DNA from: Pseudomonas alloputida
Lineage (GTDB): Bacteria; Pseudomonadota; Gammaproteobacteria; Pseudomonadales; Pseudomonadaceae
NCBI RefSeq assembly: GCF_021283545.2
Contig: NZ_CP128540.1
Location: forward strand, 5,802,501-5,866,500
Reading direction: 5' to 3'
Length of the DNA: 64,000 nucleotides
Below the pieces are notes generated by a model, which saw nothing but the letters and a program-made list of their open reading frames with translations, ran no database searches and had not been told where the DNA came from. Position numbers and translations under genes: made by a program. This document shows positions 17,455 to 26,837 of this stretch, one piece after another. The stretch's first letter is position 1. Each line of letters opens with the position of its first letter.

Positions 17455-18897
17455 ATGTTCGATTCCAGCGCCCTGCTGCGCCAGCGCTTTGCTGCGCTGC
17501 GCAGTACGGCCGAGTTGTTTTCCCTGCGCCATGTGAAACAGTCGCACCAGGCGCTTTCGGTTCGCCGCAACGTCGCCGAACCACCCTTCTTCAGCCAGGA
17601 TGAGGGCGCCATGCTCACCGTGCGGGTCAATGGCGTGGAGGCCTACGCTGCCACCGCCGACCTGTCCCAGGCTGGCCTGCAGCGCGCCCTTGAGCAAGCC
17701 GAGGCGCTGGCGCGGCAGATCGCCCGGCACAGCCTGCTGGACCTGCGCGAGCACGCCGTGACCAGCGCACGGCACGACCATGTGTCGCCCAACTTCGACC
17801 AACCCGTACCCAGCCTCGCCGACTGCCTTGGCCTGCTCGCCGCCGAATCGGCCAGCGTGCCCAAGGACAGCCGTTTGGTGGACTGGCAGGCCAGCCTGGG
17901 GCTGAGCCTGGTCGAGCAAACCTACCTGAACTCGGCCGGCGCCGAACTGCGCCATGCCCAGCGCTTCCTGTTCCCGGGCCTGGGGGTGACCGCCAGCGAC
18001 GGCCAGGACAGCCAAAGCCGCAGCCTGGGCCGCGACAACTTCGGCCAACAGGGTGGTTTCGAGATCATCGAGCGCTGCGGCCTGGTCGGCGCGGCCAGCC
18101 GGGTGGCCGAAGAAGCACTGCAACTGCTGCTGGCACCGAACACCCCCAGTGGCCCGCGCGACCTGCTGTTGATGCCGGACCAGATGATGCTGCAGATTCA
18201 CGAATCCATCGGCCACCCGCTGGAGATGGACCGCATTCTCGGCGACGAGCGCAACTACGCCGGCACCAGCTTCGTCAAAACCAGCGACTTCGGCCACCTG
18301 CAGTACGGCTCCAGCCTGCTGAACGTGACCTTCGACCCGACCATTGGCGAAGAGCTGGCCAGCTACAGTCATGACGACGACGGCACCCCGGCCAGCAAAG
18401 CGTTCCTGATACGCGACGGCCTGCTGCTGCGCCCGCTGGGTGGCGCGCTGTCGCAGTTCCGCTCTGGCCTGGACGGCGTGGCCAACAGCCGTGCCTGCGG
18501 CTGGAACCGCGCGCCGATCGACCGCATGGCCAACCTCAACATCGAGCCGGGCGACCAGTCTTTCGAGCAACTGATCGGAGGCATCGAGCACGGCATCCTG
18601 ATGCGTACCAACCGTTCCTGGTCCATCGACGATGCGCGCAACAAGTTCCAGTTCGGCTGCGAATGGGGCCAGTTGATTGAAAATGGCGAGCTCAAGGGCA
18701 TCGTCAAGAACCCCAACTACCGCGGCATCTCCGCGCAGTTCTGGCGCAACCTGTCGGCGGTTGGCGACCACAGTACCTTCCAGGTGCTGGGCACGCCCAA
18801 CTGTGGCAAGGGCGAACCCAATCAGGTGGTGCGGGTCGGCCACGCCTCGCCGGCCTGTGTGTTCCGCCAGATCGATGTATTCGGAGGAGACGCCTGA
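17455..18897 (+). CDS. TldD-like zinc metalloprotease subunit (second, non-canonical copy)
   Basis: 480 aa, equal to canonical TldD. The ATG at 17455 follows ACGGAGG. The HExxxH zinc motif is H249-E-S-I-G-H254 (IHESIGHPLEMDRI), and C450 in TPNCGKGEP matches the third metal ligand of TldD, so the site looks complete. TldD pairs with TldE/PmbA to form a heterodimeric protease that cleaves unfolded peptides, e.g. microcin B17 leader removal and CcdA degradation in E. coli. The TldE-like partner follows with a one-base overlap. As I recall, pseudomonads also have the canonical tldD/pmbA elsewhere, making this a paralogous pair. The substrate is unknown. Confidence 0.9.
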   Translation: MFDSSALLRQRFAALRSTAELFSLRHVKQSHQALSVRRNVAEPPFFSQDEGAMLTVRVNGVEAYAATADLSQAGLQRALEQAEALARQIARHSLLDLREHAVTSARHDHVSPNFDQPVPSLADCLGLLAAESASVPKDSRLVDWQASLGLSLVEQTYLNSAGAELRHAQRFLFPGLGVTASDGQDSQSRSLGRDNFGQQGGFEIIERCGLVGAASRVAEEALQLLLAPNTPSGPRDLLLMPDQMMLQIHESIGHPLEMDRILGDERNYAGTSFVKTSDFGHLQYGSSLLNVTFDPTIGEELASYSHDDDGTPASKAFLIRDGLLLRPLGGALSQFRSGLDGVANSRACGWNRAPIDRMANLNIEPGDQSFEQLIGGIEHGILMRTNRSWSIDDARNKFQFGCEWGQLIENGELKGIVKNPNYRGISAQFWRNLSAVGDHSTFQVLGTPNCGKGEPNQVVRVGHASPACVFRQIDVFGGDA

Positions 18898-20216
18898 TGA
18901 AGCACGCTTTCGAAACCCTGGTCGGGGAGGTGCACGCCGCCCTTCAGGCGGGCGAGCAGTTCACCCTCGGTTACAGTGCCGAGCAATCGCAGTTCGTGCG
19001 TTTCAACCATGCCAAGGTGCGCCAGGCCGGCGAAGTCAGCCAGGCCAGCGCGCAACTGCGGCTGGTGCGCGATGGGCGCCAGGCGGAACAGCAGGTGACC
19101 TTGAGCGGCGACGTGCAACTGGATCGCCAGCGCCTGAACGTTGCGCTCGAGCAGCTGCGCCAGACCTTGCCGCTGCTGGCGCTCGACCCTTACCTGCGCC
19201 TGGACGAAAACGCCTGGCACAGCCATAGCCTGCAGGAACCCCCCCTGCCCGCACTGAACGAAGTACTGGCCCTGCTCGAGCGTGAAGCAGGTGACCTGGA
19301 CCTGGTCGGCATCTACGCCGCCGGCCCGGTATGCCGCGGCTTCGCCAGCTCGTTCGGCGCCTTCGGCTGGCACCAGGCCAACAGTTTCAACGTCGACTGG
19401 AGCCTGTTCCACGATAATGGCCAGGCAGTGAAGGCCAACTATGCCGGCCAGGCCTGGAGTGCCGACGACTTCACCGCACGCCTGCGCCAAGCACGAGAGC
19501 AGTTGGGTTTCCTCGGCCGCCCGGCAGTTACCCTCAAGCCCGGCACCTACCGCGCCTACCTTGCACCTGCGGCCATGGACGAAGTCGCCGGCATGTTGTG
19601 CTGGGGCGGCTTTTCCGCGCAGGCCCTGGCCACTGGCAACAGCGCTCTGCAGCGCCTGTACAACGGCGATGCACGGCTTAGCCCGCTGGTCAGTTTTACC
19701 GAGCAGGTCAGCGGCTCGCTTAGCCCGGCATTTTCCGATGAAGGTGCGCCGCGCCTGGATGTGCCGCTGATCCAGCAAGGCGAGGCCCGGCAGCGGTTGA
19801 TCAGTGCGCGCAGTGCGGCCGAGTTCGAGCTGCAGGCCAATGGCGCCGACGGCTACGAGTCGCCCTGTGCGCTCAGCCTGGCGCCGGGCAATCTGGCCAG
19901 TGCGCAGATCCTTGAGCGTCTAGGCACCGGGCTGTACATCAGCAACCTGTGGTACCTGAACTACTCAGACCTGCCAGCGGCGCGCATGACCGGGCTGACC
20001 CGCTTCGCCACTTTCTGGGTAGAAGACGGGCAGATCCAGGGGCCGGTGAGTACCATGCGCTTCGATGACAGCTTGTACAGCTTGCTGGGCAGCCAGCTGG
20101 AGGACCTGACCCAGGAGCGCGAGATGATCCTGTCGACCAGTACTTATGGACAGCGCAGTACCGGGTCGAGTCATTTGCCCGGGGCACTGGTCAAAGGCCT
20201 GACCCTGACATTGTGA
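18897..20216 (+). CDS. TldE/PmbA-like partner subunit
   Basis: 439 aa. Its ATG shares the A of the preceding TGA (TGATG), with AGGAG upstream, implying stoichiometric co-translation with the TldD-like protein. The PmbA/TldD fold is recognisable from residues 1-45 (FTLGYSAEQSQFVRFNHAKV), a central GPVCRGFASSFGAFGWHQ, and a C-terminal LGTGLYISNLWYLNYSDL-type block. No HExxxH is present, as expected for the non-catalytic TldE subunit that shapes the peptide tunnel. The pair probably acts in the cytoplasm. Transcription may end at the REP pair that follows. Confidence 0.88.
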   Translation: MKHAFETLVGEVHAALQAGEQFTLGYSAEQSQFVRFNHAKVRQAGEVSQASAQLRLVRDGRQAEQQVTLSGDVQLDRQRLNVALEQLRQTLPLLALDPYLRLDENAWHSHSLQEPPLPALNEVLALLEREAGDLDLVGIYAAGPVCRGFASSFGAFGWHQANSFNVDWSLFHDNGQAVKANYAGQAWSADDFTARLRQAREQLGFLGRPAVTLKPGTYRAYLAPAAMDEVAGMLCWGGFSAQALATGNSALQRLYNGDARLSPLVSFTEQVSGSLSPAFSDEGAPRLDVPLIQQGEARQRLISARSAAEFELQANGADGYESPCALSLAPGNLASAQILERLGTGLYISNLWYLNYSDLPAARMTGLTRFATFWVEDGQIQGPVSTMRFDDSLYSLLGSQLEDLTQEREMILSTSTYGQRSTGSSHLPGALVKGLTLTL

Positions 20217-20224
20217 CTGGACTT

Positions 20225-20306
20225 GCCGGCCCTTTCGCGGCTAAAGCCGCTCCTACAAGGAACGCGTAACCCCTGTAGGAGCGGCTTTAGCCGCGAAAGG
20301 GCCGGC
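20225..20306. repeat. REP inverted pair, near-perfect arms
   Basis: GCCGGCCCTTTCGCGGCTAA from 20225 is matched by the reverse complement ending at 20306; arms are about 35 bases with one mismatch around an 11-nt loop. The core is GCGGCTAAAGCCGC rather than GCGGGTTCACCCGC. It separates the TldE-like gene from the transporter gene on the same strand. Confidence 0.9.
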
Positions 20307-20325
20307 ACTGACAAACGAGGACGTC

Positions 20326-21753
20326 ATGCCCGAACGCACCCCGCTGGACCCCGTCACCGCCCGCTGGATCCCTTGGGTGGTGGCCATCGCCTTCTTCATG
20401 CAGTCCCTGGACGGCACCATCCTCAACACTGCCCTGCCGGCCATGGCCCGCTCGTTGGCCGAAGACCCCTTGCGCATGCAGGGTGTGATCATTGCCTACA
20501 TGCTCACCGTGGCCCTGCTGATCCCTGCCTCAGGCTGGATCGCCGACCGATTCGGCACCAAGCGCATCTTCTTCAGCGCCATCTTGCTGTTCAGCTTTGG
20601 CTCGCTGCTGTGCGCTGCAGCCAACAGCCTTGGCTTCCTGATCTTCGCCCGCGTGGTGCAGGGCCTGGGCGGTGCGCTGATGCTGCCGGTCGGGCGGCTG
20701 GTGGTGCTGCGCGCCTACCCACGCAGCGAGCTGGTGCGGATCATGAGTTTCATCACCATCCCCGGCCTGCTCGGGCCATTGCTGGGCCCAACGGTCGGTG
20801 GCTGGCTGGTGGAAATCCTCAGCTGGCACTGGATCTTCCTGCTCAACCTGCCAGTCGGCCTGCTTGGCTGCATTGCCGTGTGGAAGTTCATCCCGGACTT
20901 GCGCGGCGCCGAGCGCACCACCTTCGACGGCCCTGGTTTCCTGCTGTTCGGCGCAGCCATGGTACTGATCACCATTGCCATGGAAGGCCTGGGCGAGCTG
21001 CACCTGCCGCACTTGCGGGTAATGTTGCTGCTGTTCGCCGGCATGGCCTGCCTGGCCGCGTACTGGCTGCGCGCCGGGCGCGACCCGGAGCCGCTGTTCT
21101 CGCCAAGCCTGTTCCGCGTGCGTACTTTCGCCATCGGCATCCTCGGCAACCTGTTCGCCCGCCTGGGCAGCGGCGCGCTGCCGTTCCTGGTGCCATTGCT
21201 GCTGCAGGTTGCGCTGGGCTACTCACCCGCCCAGGCCGGCATGAGCATGATCCCGCTGGCGGCGGCGGCCATGCTGGCCAAATCCATTGCCCGACCGCTG
21301 ATCGAACGGTTCGGCTATCGCATCATCCTCACCGGTAATACCTTGCTGTTGGGCATCCTGCTGGCAAGCCTGGGCCTGGTGGACGAGCAGACCCCTTATT
21401 GGCTGCTGTTGGTGCAACTTGGCCTTCTGGGCGCAGTGAACTCCATGCAGTTCACTGCGATGAACACAGTGACGCTCATCGATCTCGACGACGCCAGCGC
21501 CAGCAGCGGTAACAGCCTGCTGTCGGTGGTCGCGCAACTGTCGCTGAGCCTGGGTGTGGCCTGCGCCGGCGCACTGTTGGGCGGCTTTACTGCGGCAGGC
21601 AGCGCCGAAGGCGTGGAAACCACCCTGGGCGCGTTCCAGCTGACCTTCGTCACCATCGGTGTAATGGCCATGCTGGCAGCAGCGATCTTCCTGCAGCTGG
21701 CGCCGACGGACGGAAGGCGTGCCCGTCGTCCGGAACAACACATGGAGTCGTAG
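20326..21753 (+). CDS. mdtD: MFS multidrug exporter, DHA2 family (MdtD-type)
   Basis: 475 aa with about 14 hydrophobic helices. The ATG at 20326 follows ACGAGGACGTC. Motif A appears as GWIADRFGTKRIFF at residues 66-79, and the DHA2 motif D1 as LDGTILNTALPAMARSL at residues 28-44. Motif C-like PGLLGPLLGPTVGGWL lies near residue 145. The family exports drugs or organic acids by proton antiport across the inner membrane; MdtD of E. coli transports citrate/iron-citrate. There is no adjacent periplasmic adaptor or regulator, so the substrate is open. It begins 20 bp after a REP pair, leaving little room for its own promoter. Confidence 0.88.
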   Translation: MPERTPLDPVTARWIPWVVAIAFFMQSLDGTILNTALPAMARSLAEDPLRMQGVIIAYMLTVALLIPASGWIADRFGTKRIFFSAILLFSFGSLLCAAANSLGFLIFARVVQGLGGALMLPVGRLVVLRAYPRSELVRIMSFITIPGLLGPLLGPTVGGWLVEILSWHWIFLLNLPVGLLGCIAVWKFIPDLRGAERTTFDGPGFLLFGAAMVLITIAMEGLGELHLPHLRVMLLLFAGMACLAAYWLRAGRDPEPLFSPSLFRVRTFAIGILGNLFARLGSGALPFLVPLLLQVALGYSPAQAGMSMIPLAAAAMLAKSIARPLIERFGYRIILTGNTLLLGILLASLGLVDEQTPYWLLLVQLGLLGAVNSMQFTAMNTVTLIDLDDASASSGNSLLSVVAQLSLSLGVACAGALLGGFTAAGSAEGVETTLGAFQLTFVTIGVMAMLAAAIFLQLAPTDGRRARRPEQHMES

Positions 21754-21817
21754 GGCGAATGGCCACGAGGCTGGTAGACTATGCGGCATTTTTCGCTTCG
21801 CACCGCAGGCCCGCCTC

Positions 21818-23203
21818 GTGACCACCGAATCCACCGCCTTTGCCACCTTGCCGCTGTCCACTGCCATGCTGGCCAACCTGGAGGCCCTTGGCTATGCCTC
21901 GATGACGCCGATCCAGGCCCAGAGCCTGCCTGTCATCCTCAAAGGCCAGGACCTGATCGCCCAGGCCAAGACCGGTAGCGGCAAGACTGCCGCCTTCGGC
22001 ATCGGCCTGCTCAACCCGATCAACCCGCGCTACTTCGGCTGCCAGGCGTTGGTGCTCTGCCCTACCCGCGAACTCGCCGACCAGGTGGCCAAGGAGCTGC
22101 GCCGCCTGGCCCGTGCCGAGGACAACATCAAGATCCTGACCCTGTGCGGCGGCGTTTCGCTGGGCCCACAGATCGCTTCGCTGGAGCACGGCGCGCACAT
22201 CATCGTCGGCACCCCAGGGCGCATCCAGCAGCACCTGGACAAAGGCACCCTGGTCCTGGACGGGTTGAACACCCTGGTGCTGGACGAAGCCGACCGCATG
22301 CTCGACATGGGCTTCTTCGACGCCATCGCCAGCATCATCGGCAAGACCCCGTCGCGCCGCCAGACCCTGCTGTTCTCGGCCACCTACCCGGCCGGCATCA
22401 AGCAACTGGCCGCCGACTTCATGCGCAACCCTCAGCAGGTCAAGGTCGAAAGCCTGCACACCGACAACCAGATCGAGCAGCGTTTCATCGAGATTGACCC
22501 GCAGCAACGCCTGGAAGCCGTCACCCGCGTGCTCGGCCATTACCGCCCGCAGTCGTGCGTAGCGTTCTGCTTCACCAAGCAGCAATGCGAGGACGTGGTT
22601 GCCCACCTGACCGCCAAGGGCATCGTCGCCCAGGCCCTGCACGGCGACCTGGAGCAGCGCGACCGTGACCAGGTGCTGACCATGTTCGCCAACCGCAGCA
22701 GCTCGGTGCTGGTGGCTACCGACGTGGCCGCGCGCGGCCTGGACATCGATGGCCTGGACATGGTCATCAACGTGGAGCTGGCGCGTGATGCCGAAATCCA
22801 CGTGCACCGCGTGGGCCGTACCGGCCGCGCCGGCGAGAAAGGCGTTGCGGTCAGCCTGGTGGCACCGGCCGAAGGCCACCGCGCCCAGGCCATCGAAGCG
22901 CTGCAGAATAGCCCGCTGCGCTGGGACCAGCTGGACAGCCTGAAAAACAAGGGCGGCGAGCCCCTGCTGCCGGTGATGACCACACTGTGCATTGCCGCTG
23001 GCCGCAAGGACAAGCTGCGCCCTGGCGACATCCTGGGGGCCTTGACCGGTGATGCCGGCATCCCGGGCAAGCAAGTGGGCAAGATCGCCATCTTCGACTT
23101 CCAGGCGTTTGTGGCCGTGGAGCGGGCGCTGGCCAAGCAGGCCATGCAGCGGCTGAACAGCGGCAAGATCAAGGGTCGCGCCCTGAAAGTCCGCATTATC
23201 TAA
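21818..23203 (+). CDS. dbpA: ATP-dependent RNA helicase DbpA
   Basis: 461 aa from a GTG at 21818, matching E. coli DbpA (457). DEAD-box motifs are in order: Q motif MTPIQAQSLP, Walker A AKTGSGKTA, PTRELA, TPGRI, DEAD in [16 protein letters not shown] in LLFSATYP, ATDVAARGLDI and HRVGRTGRAG. The last about 75 residues (VMTTLCIAAGRKDKLRPGDI) are the DbpA-specific RNA-binding domain that recognises hairpin 92 of 23S rRNA. It acts in 50S subunit assembly. The ribosome site is weak (AGG 9 nt upstream); no better start fits the family N-terminus. It may be read through from the MFS gene 64 bp upstream. Confidence 0.95.
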   Translation: MTTESTAFATLPLSTAMLANLEALGYASMTPIQAQSLPVILKGQDLIAQAKTGSGKTAAFGIGLLNPINPRYFGCQALVLCPTRELADQVAKELRRLARAEDNIKILTLCGGVSLGPQIASLEHGAHIIVGTPGRIQQHLDKGTLVLDGLNTLVLDEADRMLDMGFFDAIASIIGKTPSRRQTLLFSATYPAGIKQLAADFMRNPQQVKVESLHTDNQIEQRFIEIDPQQRLEAVTRVLGHYRPQSCVAFCFTKQQCEDVVAHLTAKGIVAQALHGDLEQRDRDQVLTMFANRSSSVLVATDVAARGLDIDGLDMVINVELARDAEIHVHRVGRTGRAGEKGVAVSLVAPAEGHRAQAIEALQNSPLRWDQLDSLKNKGGEPLLPVMTTLCIAAGRKDKLRPGDILGALTGDAGIPGKQVGKIAIFDFQAFVAVERALAKQAMQRLNSGKIKGRALKVRII

Positions 23204-23217
23204 AGCCAGGCAAAGCC

Positions 23218-23295
23218 CCCTGTAGGAGCGGGTTTACCCGCGAATGCGGCAGTGAATGCACCATCGCATTCGCGGGTGAACCCGCTCCCACAGGG
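23218..23295. repeat. REP inverted pair
   Basis: CCCTGTAGGAGCGGGTTTAC at 23218 onward is mirrored by the copy ending CCCACAGGG at 23295, with CGCATTCG extensions. Located 15 bp after dbpA. Confidence 0.9.
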
Positions 23296-23325
23296 TTCAG
23301 CATTTCAAATCTGAAGGTTCATACC

Positions 23326-24507
23326 GTGCACTCCACCGACGTGATCATCCTTGGCGCCGGCGCCGCCGGCCTGATGTGCGCCCAGCTCAGTGCCCGTCGC
23401 GGCCGCCGGGTGCTGCTGCTCGACCACGCCAACAAGCCAGGCAAGAAAATCCTCATGTCCGGCGGCGGGCGTTGCAACTTCACCAACCTGTACACCGAGC
23501 CGGCCAACTTCCTTTCGCACAACGCGCACTTCTGCAAGTCGGCCCTGGCCCGCTACACCCAGTGGGACTTCATCGAGCTGGTGTGCAAGCACGGCGTGGC
23601 GTACCACGAGAAGAAGCTCGGCCAGCTGTTCTGTGACAACAAGGCCAGCGACATCCTCGACATGCTGCTGGCCGAGTGCGACGAGGCCGGTGCCGAGATC
23701 CGCATGCACACCAGCATCGAACAGATCGAGAAGACCGAAAGCGGCTACCTGCTGCAGACCAGCGGCGGCCAGTTCGCCTGCCAGTCGCTGGTCATCGCCA
23801 CCGGCGGCCTGTCGATCCCGACCCTGGGCGCCACCGGTTTCGGCTACCAGGTGGCCCGCCAGTTCGGCCACACCCTGCTGCCAACCCGCGCTGGGCTGGT
23901 GCCATTCACCATCACCGAGCCCCAACTCAAGGCGATGTGCACCGAGTTGTCCGGCACCTCGCTGGACTGCACCGCCAGCTGCAATGGCACCAGCTTCCGC
24001 GAAAACCTGCTGTTCACGCACCGCGGCCTGAGCGGCCCGGCAATCTTGCAGATCTCGTCGTTCTGGGAAGCCGGTGACACGGTCGAGATCAACCTGTTGC
24101 CCGACCGCGATGCGCTTTCCTGGCTGCAACAGATGCAGGCCGAACGCGCCAACGCCGAACTGAAGACCGTGCTGGGCGAGGTGTTCACCCGCAAGCTGGC
24201 CAACTTGCTGGCCGAGCAGTGGTTCGAGTCGAAGCCAATGAAGCAGTACACCCCGGCGGAACTGGCGCAAATCGCCGAAAAGCTGGCGAACTGGCAGGTA
24301 GTACCGGCCGGCACCGAAGGCTACCGCACCGCCGAAGTGACCCTGGGCGGCGTGGATACCCGCGAGGTGTCGTCCAAGACCATGGAATCGCTGAAAAGCC
24401 CGGGGTTGTACTTCATCGGTGAAGTGCTGGATGTCACCGGCCACCTGGGCGGCTTCAACTTCCAGTGGGCTTGGGCATCGGCGAACGCCGCCGCGCAGTT
24501 CGTGTAG
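23326..24507 (+). CDS. YhiN/HI0933-type NAD(P)/FAD-dependent oxidoreductase
   Basis: 393 aa from a GTG at 23326 with GAAGG 9 nt upstream. The N-terminal Rossmann motif is VIILGAGAAGLMCAQLSARRG (residues 6-26), followed by the family-specific MSGGGRCNFTN. The C-terminus GEVLDVTGHLGGFNFQWAW is the conserved second FAD-contact block. Length agrees with the family (about 395-410). Members are soluble flavoproteins related to BaiN; the physiological substrate is not settled. A hairpin-rich gap precedes the next gene. Confidence 0.9.
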   Translation: MHSTDVIILGAGAAGLMCAQLSARRGRRVLLLDHANKPGKKILMSGGGRCNFTNLYTEPANFLSHNAHFCKSALARYTQWDFIELVCKHGVAYHEKKLGQLFCDNKASDILDMLLAECDEAGAEIRMHTSIEQIEKTESGYLLQTSGGQFACQSLVIATGGLSIPTLGATGFGYQVARQFGHTLLPTRAGLVPFTITEPQLKAMCTELSGTSLDCTASCNGTSFRENLLFTHRGLSGPAILQISSFWEAGDTVEINLLPDRDALSWLQQMQAERANAELKTVLGEVFTRKLANLLAEQWFESKPMKQYTPAELAQIAEKLANWQVVPAGTEGYRTAEVTLGGVDTREVSSKTMESLKSPGLYFIGEVLDVTGHLGGFNFQWAWASANAAAQFV

Positions 24508-24515
24508 AGTAGAAT

Positions 24516-24604
24516 CCTTTCAGCAGCACGGAACGCTTCTTGCTGGCCCGTGCTTGGCGCCGTTATTGGGGCCGCTGCGCGCCCCAATAACCGGCCCTGA
24601 AAGG
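24516..24604. repeat. Nested inverted repeat between flavoprotein and yccS-like genes
   Basis: Outer arms CCTTTCAG (24516-24523) and CTGAAAGG (24597-24604) enclose a perfect inner stem GTTATTGGGGC (24562-24572) with GCCCCAATAAC (24581-24591). It is not a REP element. No T-run follows, so it is not a classical terminator; it could be an RNA structure at the 3' end of the flavoprotein mRNA or in the leader of the next gene. Confidence 0.7.
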
Positions 24605-24635
24605 TATTCTTCTGATCACCGCCTGGCAGGCCATC

Positions 24636-26819
24636 ATGTCATCGAGCTCGTTCCGTCAGTCACTGCGTCGCCTGTGGGGCCAAGACAAGTTCAGCTACAG
24701 CATCCGGGTCACCATTGCCCTCACCGGCAGCCTGGCCCTGTGCTGGTACCAGAACGAGATGGCCCTGCTGATTCCGCTGTTCCTCGGCATCATCGCCAGC
24801 GCCCTGGCCGAAACCGACGACAGCTGGCAGGGCCGCCTCAGCGCCCTGGCCGTTACCCTGGTGTGCTTCGCCATCGCTGCACTGGCAGTCGAGTTGCTAT
24901 TCCCCTACCCCTGGATCTTCGTCGTTGCCCTGGCCCTGGCTGCCTTTGGCCTGACCATGCTCGGGGCGCTGGGCGAGCGCTACGGCGCCATCGCTTCGGC
25001 CACCTTGATCACTGCGGTCTACACCATGATCGGCGTGGACCAGCGCGGCGGCCAGGTCACCGACTTCTGGCACGAACCGCTGCTGCTGGTGGCAGGTGCG
25101 GCCTGGTACGGGCTGTTGTCGGTGCTGTGGCAGGCGCTGTTTTCCAACCAGCCGGTACAGCAGAGCCTGGCCAGACTGTTCTTCGAGCTGGGCAGCTACC
25201 TGAAGCTCAAGGCCAGCCTGTTTGAACCGGTCCGCACGCTCGACGTCGAGGCACGGCGCCTGGAACTGGCCCAGCAGAACGGCAAGGTGGTGGCCGCGCT
25301 GAACGCAGCCAAGGAGATCATCCTGCACCGGGTGGGCAACAGCCAACCAAACTCGAAGGTAAGCCGCTACCTCAAGCTGTACTTCCTGGCCCAGGATATC
25401 CACGAGCGTGTCAGTGCCTCGCACTACCCCTACAACGCACTGACCGAGGCGTTTTTCCACAGCGACGTCATGTTCCGCTGCCAGCGCCTGTTGCGTAAGC
25501 AGGGTTCATCCTGCCAGGAACTGGCCCGCTCGATCCGCCTGCGCCAACCGTTCGTGCTGGCCAGCGGTTATCCAGAAGCCCTCGAAGACCTCAACGCCTC
25601 GCTGGAGCACCTGCGCATCCAGAGCAACCCGGCCTGGCGCGGCCTGTTGCGCTCACTGCGGGCACTCGCCGCCAACCTGGCAACACTGGACCGCCTGCTC
25701 AGTGCCGCCAGCAACCCGGACAGCCTGGCCGACGCCAGCGACAGCAGCCTGCTCGACCGCTCGCCGCGCTCGCTGAAGGACGTGTGGACGCGCCTGCGCA
25801 CCCAGCTCACACCGACCTCGCTGTTGTTCCGCCATGCCTTGCGCCTGCCGCTGGCGCTGTCGATCGGCTATGGCATGGTGCACCTGATTCACCCGACCCA
25901 AGGCTACTGGATCATCCTCACCACGCTGTTCGTCTGCCAGCCCAACTATGGGGCCACGCGGCGCAAGCTGGTGCAGCGAATCTTCGGCACTGCCGTTGGC
26001 CTGACAGTGGGTTGGGCCTTGTTCGACCTGTTCCCCAACCCGGTCATCCAGTCGTTGTTCGCCGTGGTTGCCGGGGTGGTGTTCTTCGTCAACCGCACCA
26101 CCCGATACACCCTGGCCACTGCCGCGATCACCCTGATGGTGCTGTTCTGCTTCAACCAGATCGGCGATGGCTACGGCCTGTTCCTGCCGCGCCTGTTCGA
26201 TACCCTGGTCGGCAGCCTGATTGCCATTCTTGCAGTGTTCCTGTTCCTGCCTGACTGGCAGGGCCGACGGCTGAACAAGGCGCTGGCCAATACCCTGGCC
26301 TGCGCCAGCGTGTACCTGCGCCAGATCATGCAGCAGTATGCCCACGGCAAGCGCGACGACCTGGCCTACCGCCTGGCCCGGCGCAATGCCCACAACGCTG
26401 ACGCGGCGTTGTCCACCACCTTGGCCAACATGCTGATGGAGCCGGGGCATTTCCGTAAGGAGGCCGACGTTGGCTTTCGCTTCCTGGTGCTGTCGCACAC
26501 CTTGCTCAGCTACCTCTCGGGGTTAGGCGCGCACCGCGACACGGCGTTGCCAGCCGAGGTGCAGGAGCAGTTGATCGAAGGCGCCGGGCAAAGCCTGGCC
26601 AGCAGCCTGGACGAAATTGCCAACGGCCTGGCCGCGCGGCTGCCGGTGGCGATTCACAGTGATTCCGAAGAGGCGTTGGCCAATGCCCTGGAGCAGATGC
26701 CGGAAGATCTGGATGAGCATCAGCGGTTGGTGCAGACGCAGCTGGCGTTGATATGCCGGCAGCTGGGGCCACTGCGGACCCTGGCGGCACACCTGATCAA
26801 GGAGAATGCCCCGGCCTGA
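24636..26819 (+). CDS. yccS: YccS-type FUSC family inner-membrane protein
   Basis: 727 aa, the normal length of YccS (about 720). Two membrane blocks of roughly six helices each (residues about 28-170 and 395-550) are separated and followed by large cytoplasmic domains, the FUSC/aromatic-acid-exporter layout. The N-terminus SFRQSLRRLWGQDKFSYSIRV is typical. The second block contains HPTQGYWIILTTLFVCQPNYGATRRKLVQR, the FUSC signature. The function in E. coli is not established; relatives AaeB and FUSC proteins are linked to efflux. The ATG at 24636 fits the family N-terminus; ribosome site weak. Confidence 0.88.
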   Translation: MSSSSFRQSLRRLWGQDKFSYSIRVTIALTGSLALCWYQNEMALLIPLFLGIIASALAETDDSWQGRLSALAVTLVCFAIAALAVELLFPYPWIFVVALALAAFGLTMLGALGERYGAIASATLITAVYTMIGVDQRGGQVTDFWHEPLLLVAGAAWYGLLSVLWQALFSNQPVQQSLARLFFELGSYLKLKASLFEPVRTLDVEARRLELAQQNGKVVAALNAAKEIILHRVGNSQPNSKVSRYLKLYFLAQDIHERVSASHYPYNALTEAFFHSDVMFRCQRLLRKQGSSCQELARSIRLRQPFVLASGYPEALEDLNASLEHLRIQSNPAWRGLLRSLRALAANLATLDRLLSAASNPDSLADASDSSLLDRSPRSLKDVWTRLRTQLTPTSLLFRHALRLPLALSIGYGMVHLIHPTQGYWIILTTLFVCQPNYGATRRKLVQRIFGTAVGLTVGWALFDLFPNPVIQSLFAVVAGVVFFVNRTTRYTLATAAITLMVLFCFNQIGDGYGLFLPRLFDTLVGSLIAILAVFLFLPDWQGRRLNKALANTLACASVYLRQIMQQYAHGKRDDLAYRLARRNAHNADAALSTTLANMLMEPGHFRKEADVGFRFLVLSHTLLSYLSGLGAHRDTALPAEVQEQLIEGAGQSLASSLDEIANGLAARLPVAIHSDSEEALANALEQMPEDLDEHQRLVQTQLALICRQLGPLRTLAAHLIKENAPA

Positions 26820-26837
26820 TCGTTTTAGTGCCTGTGC

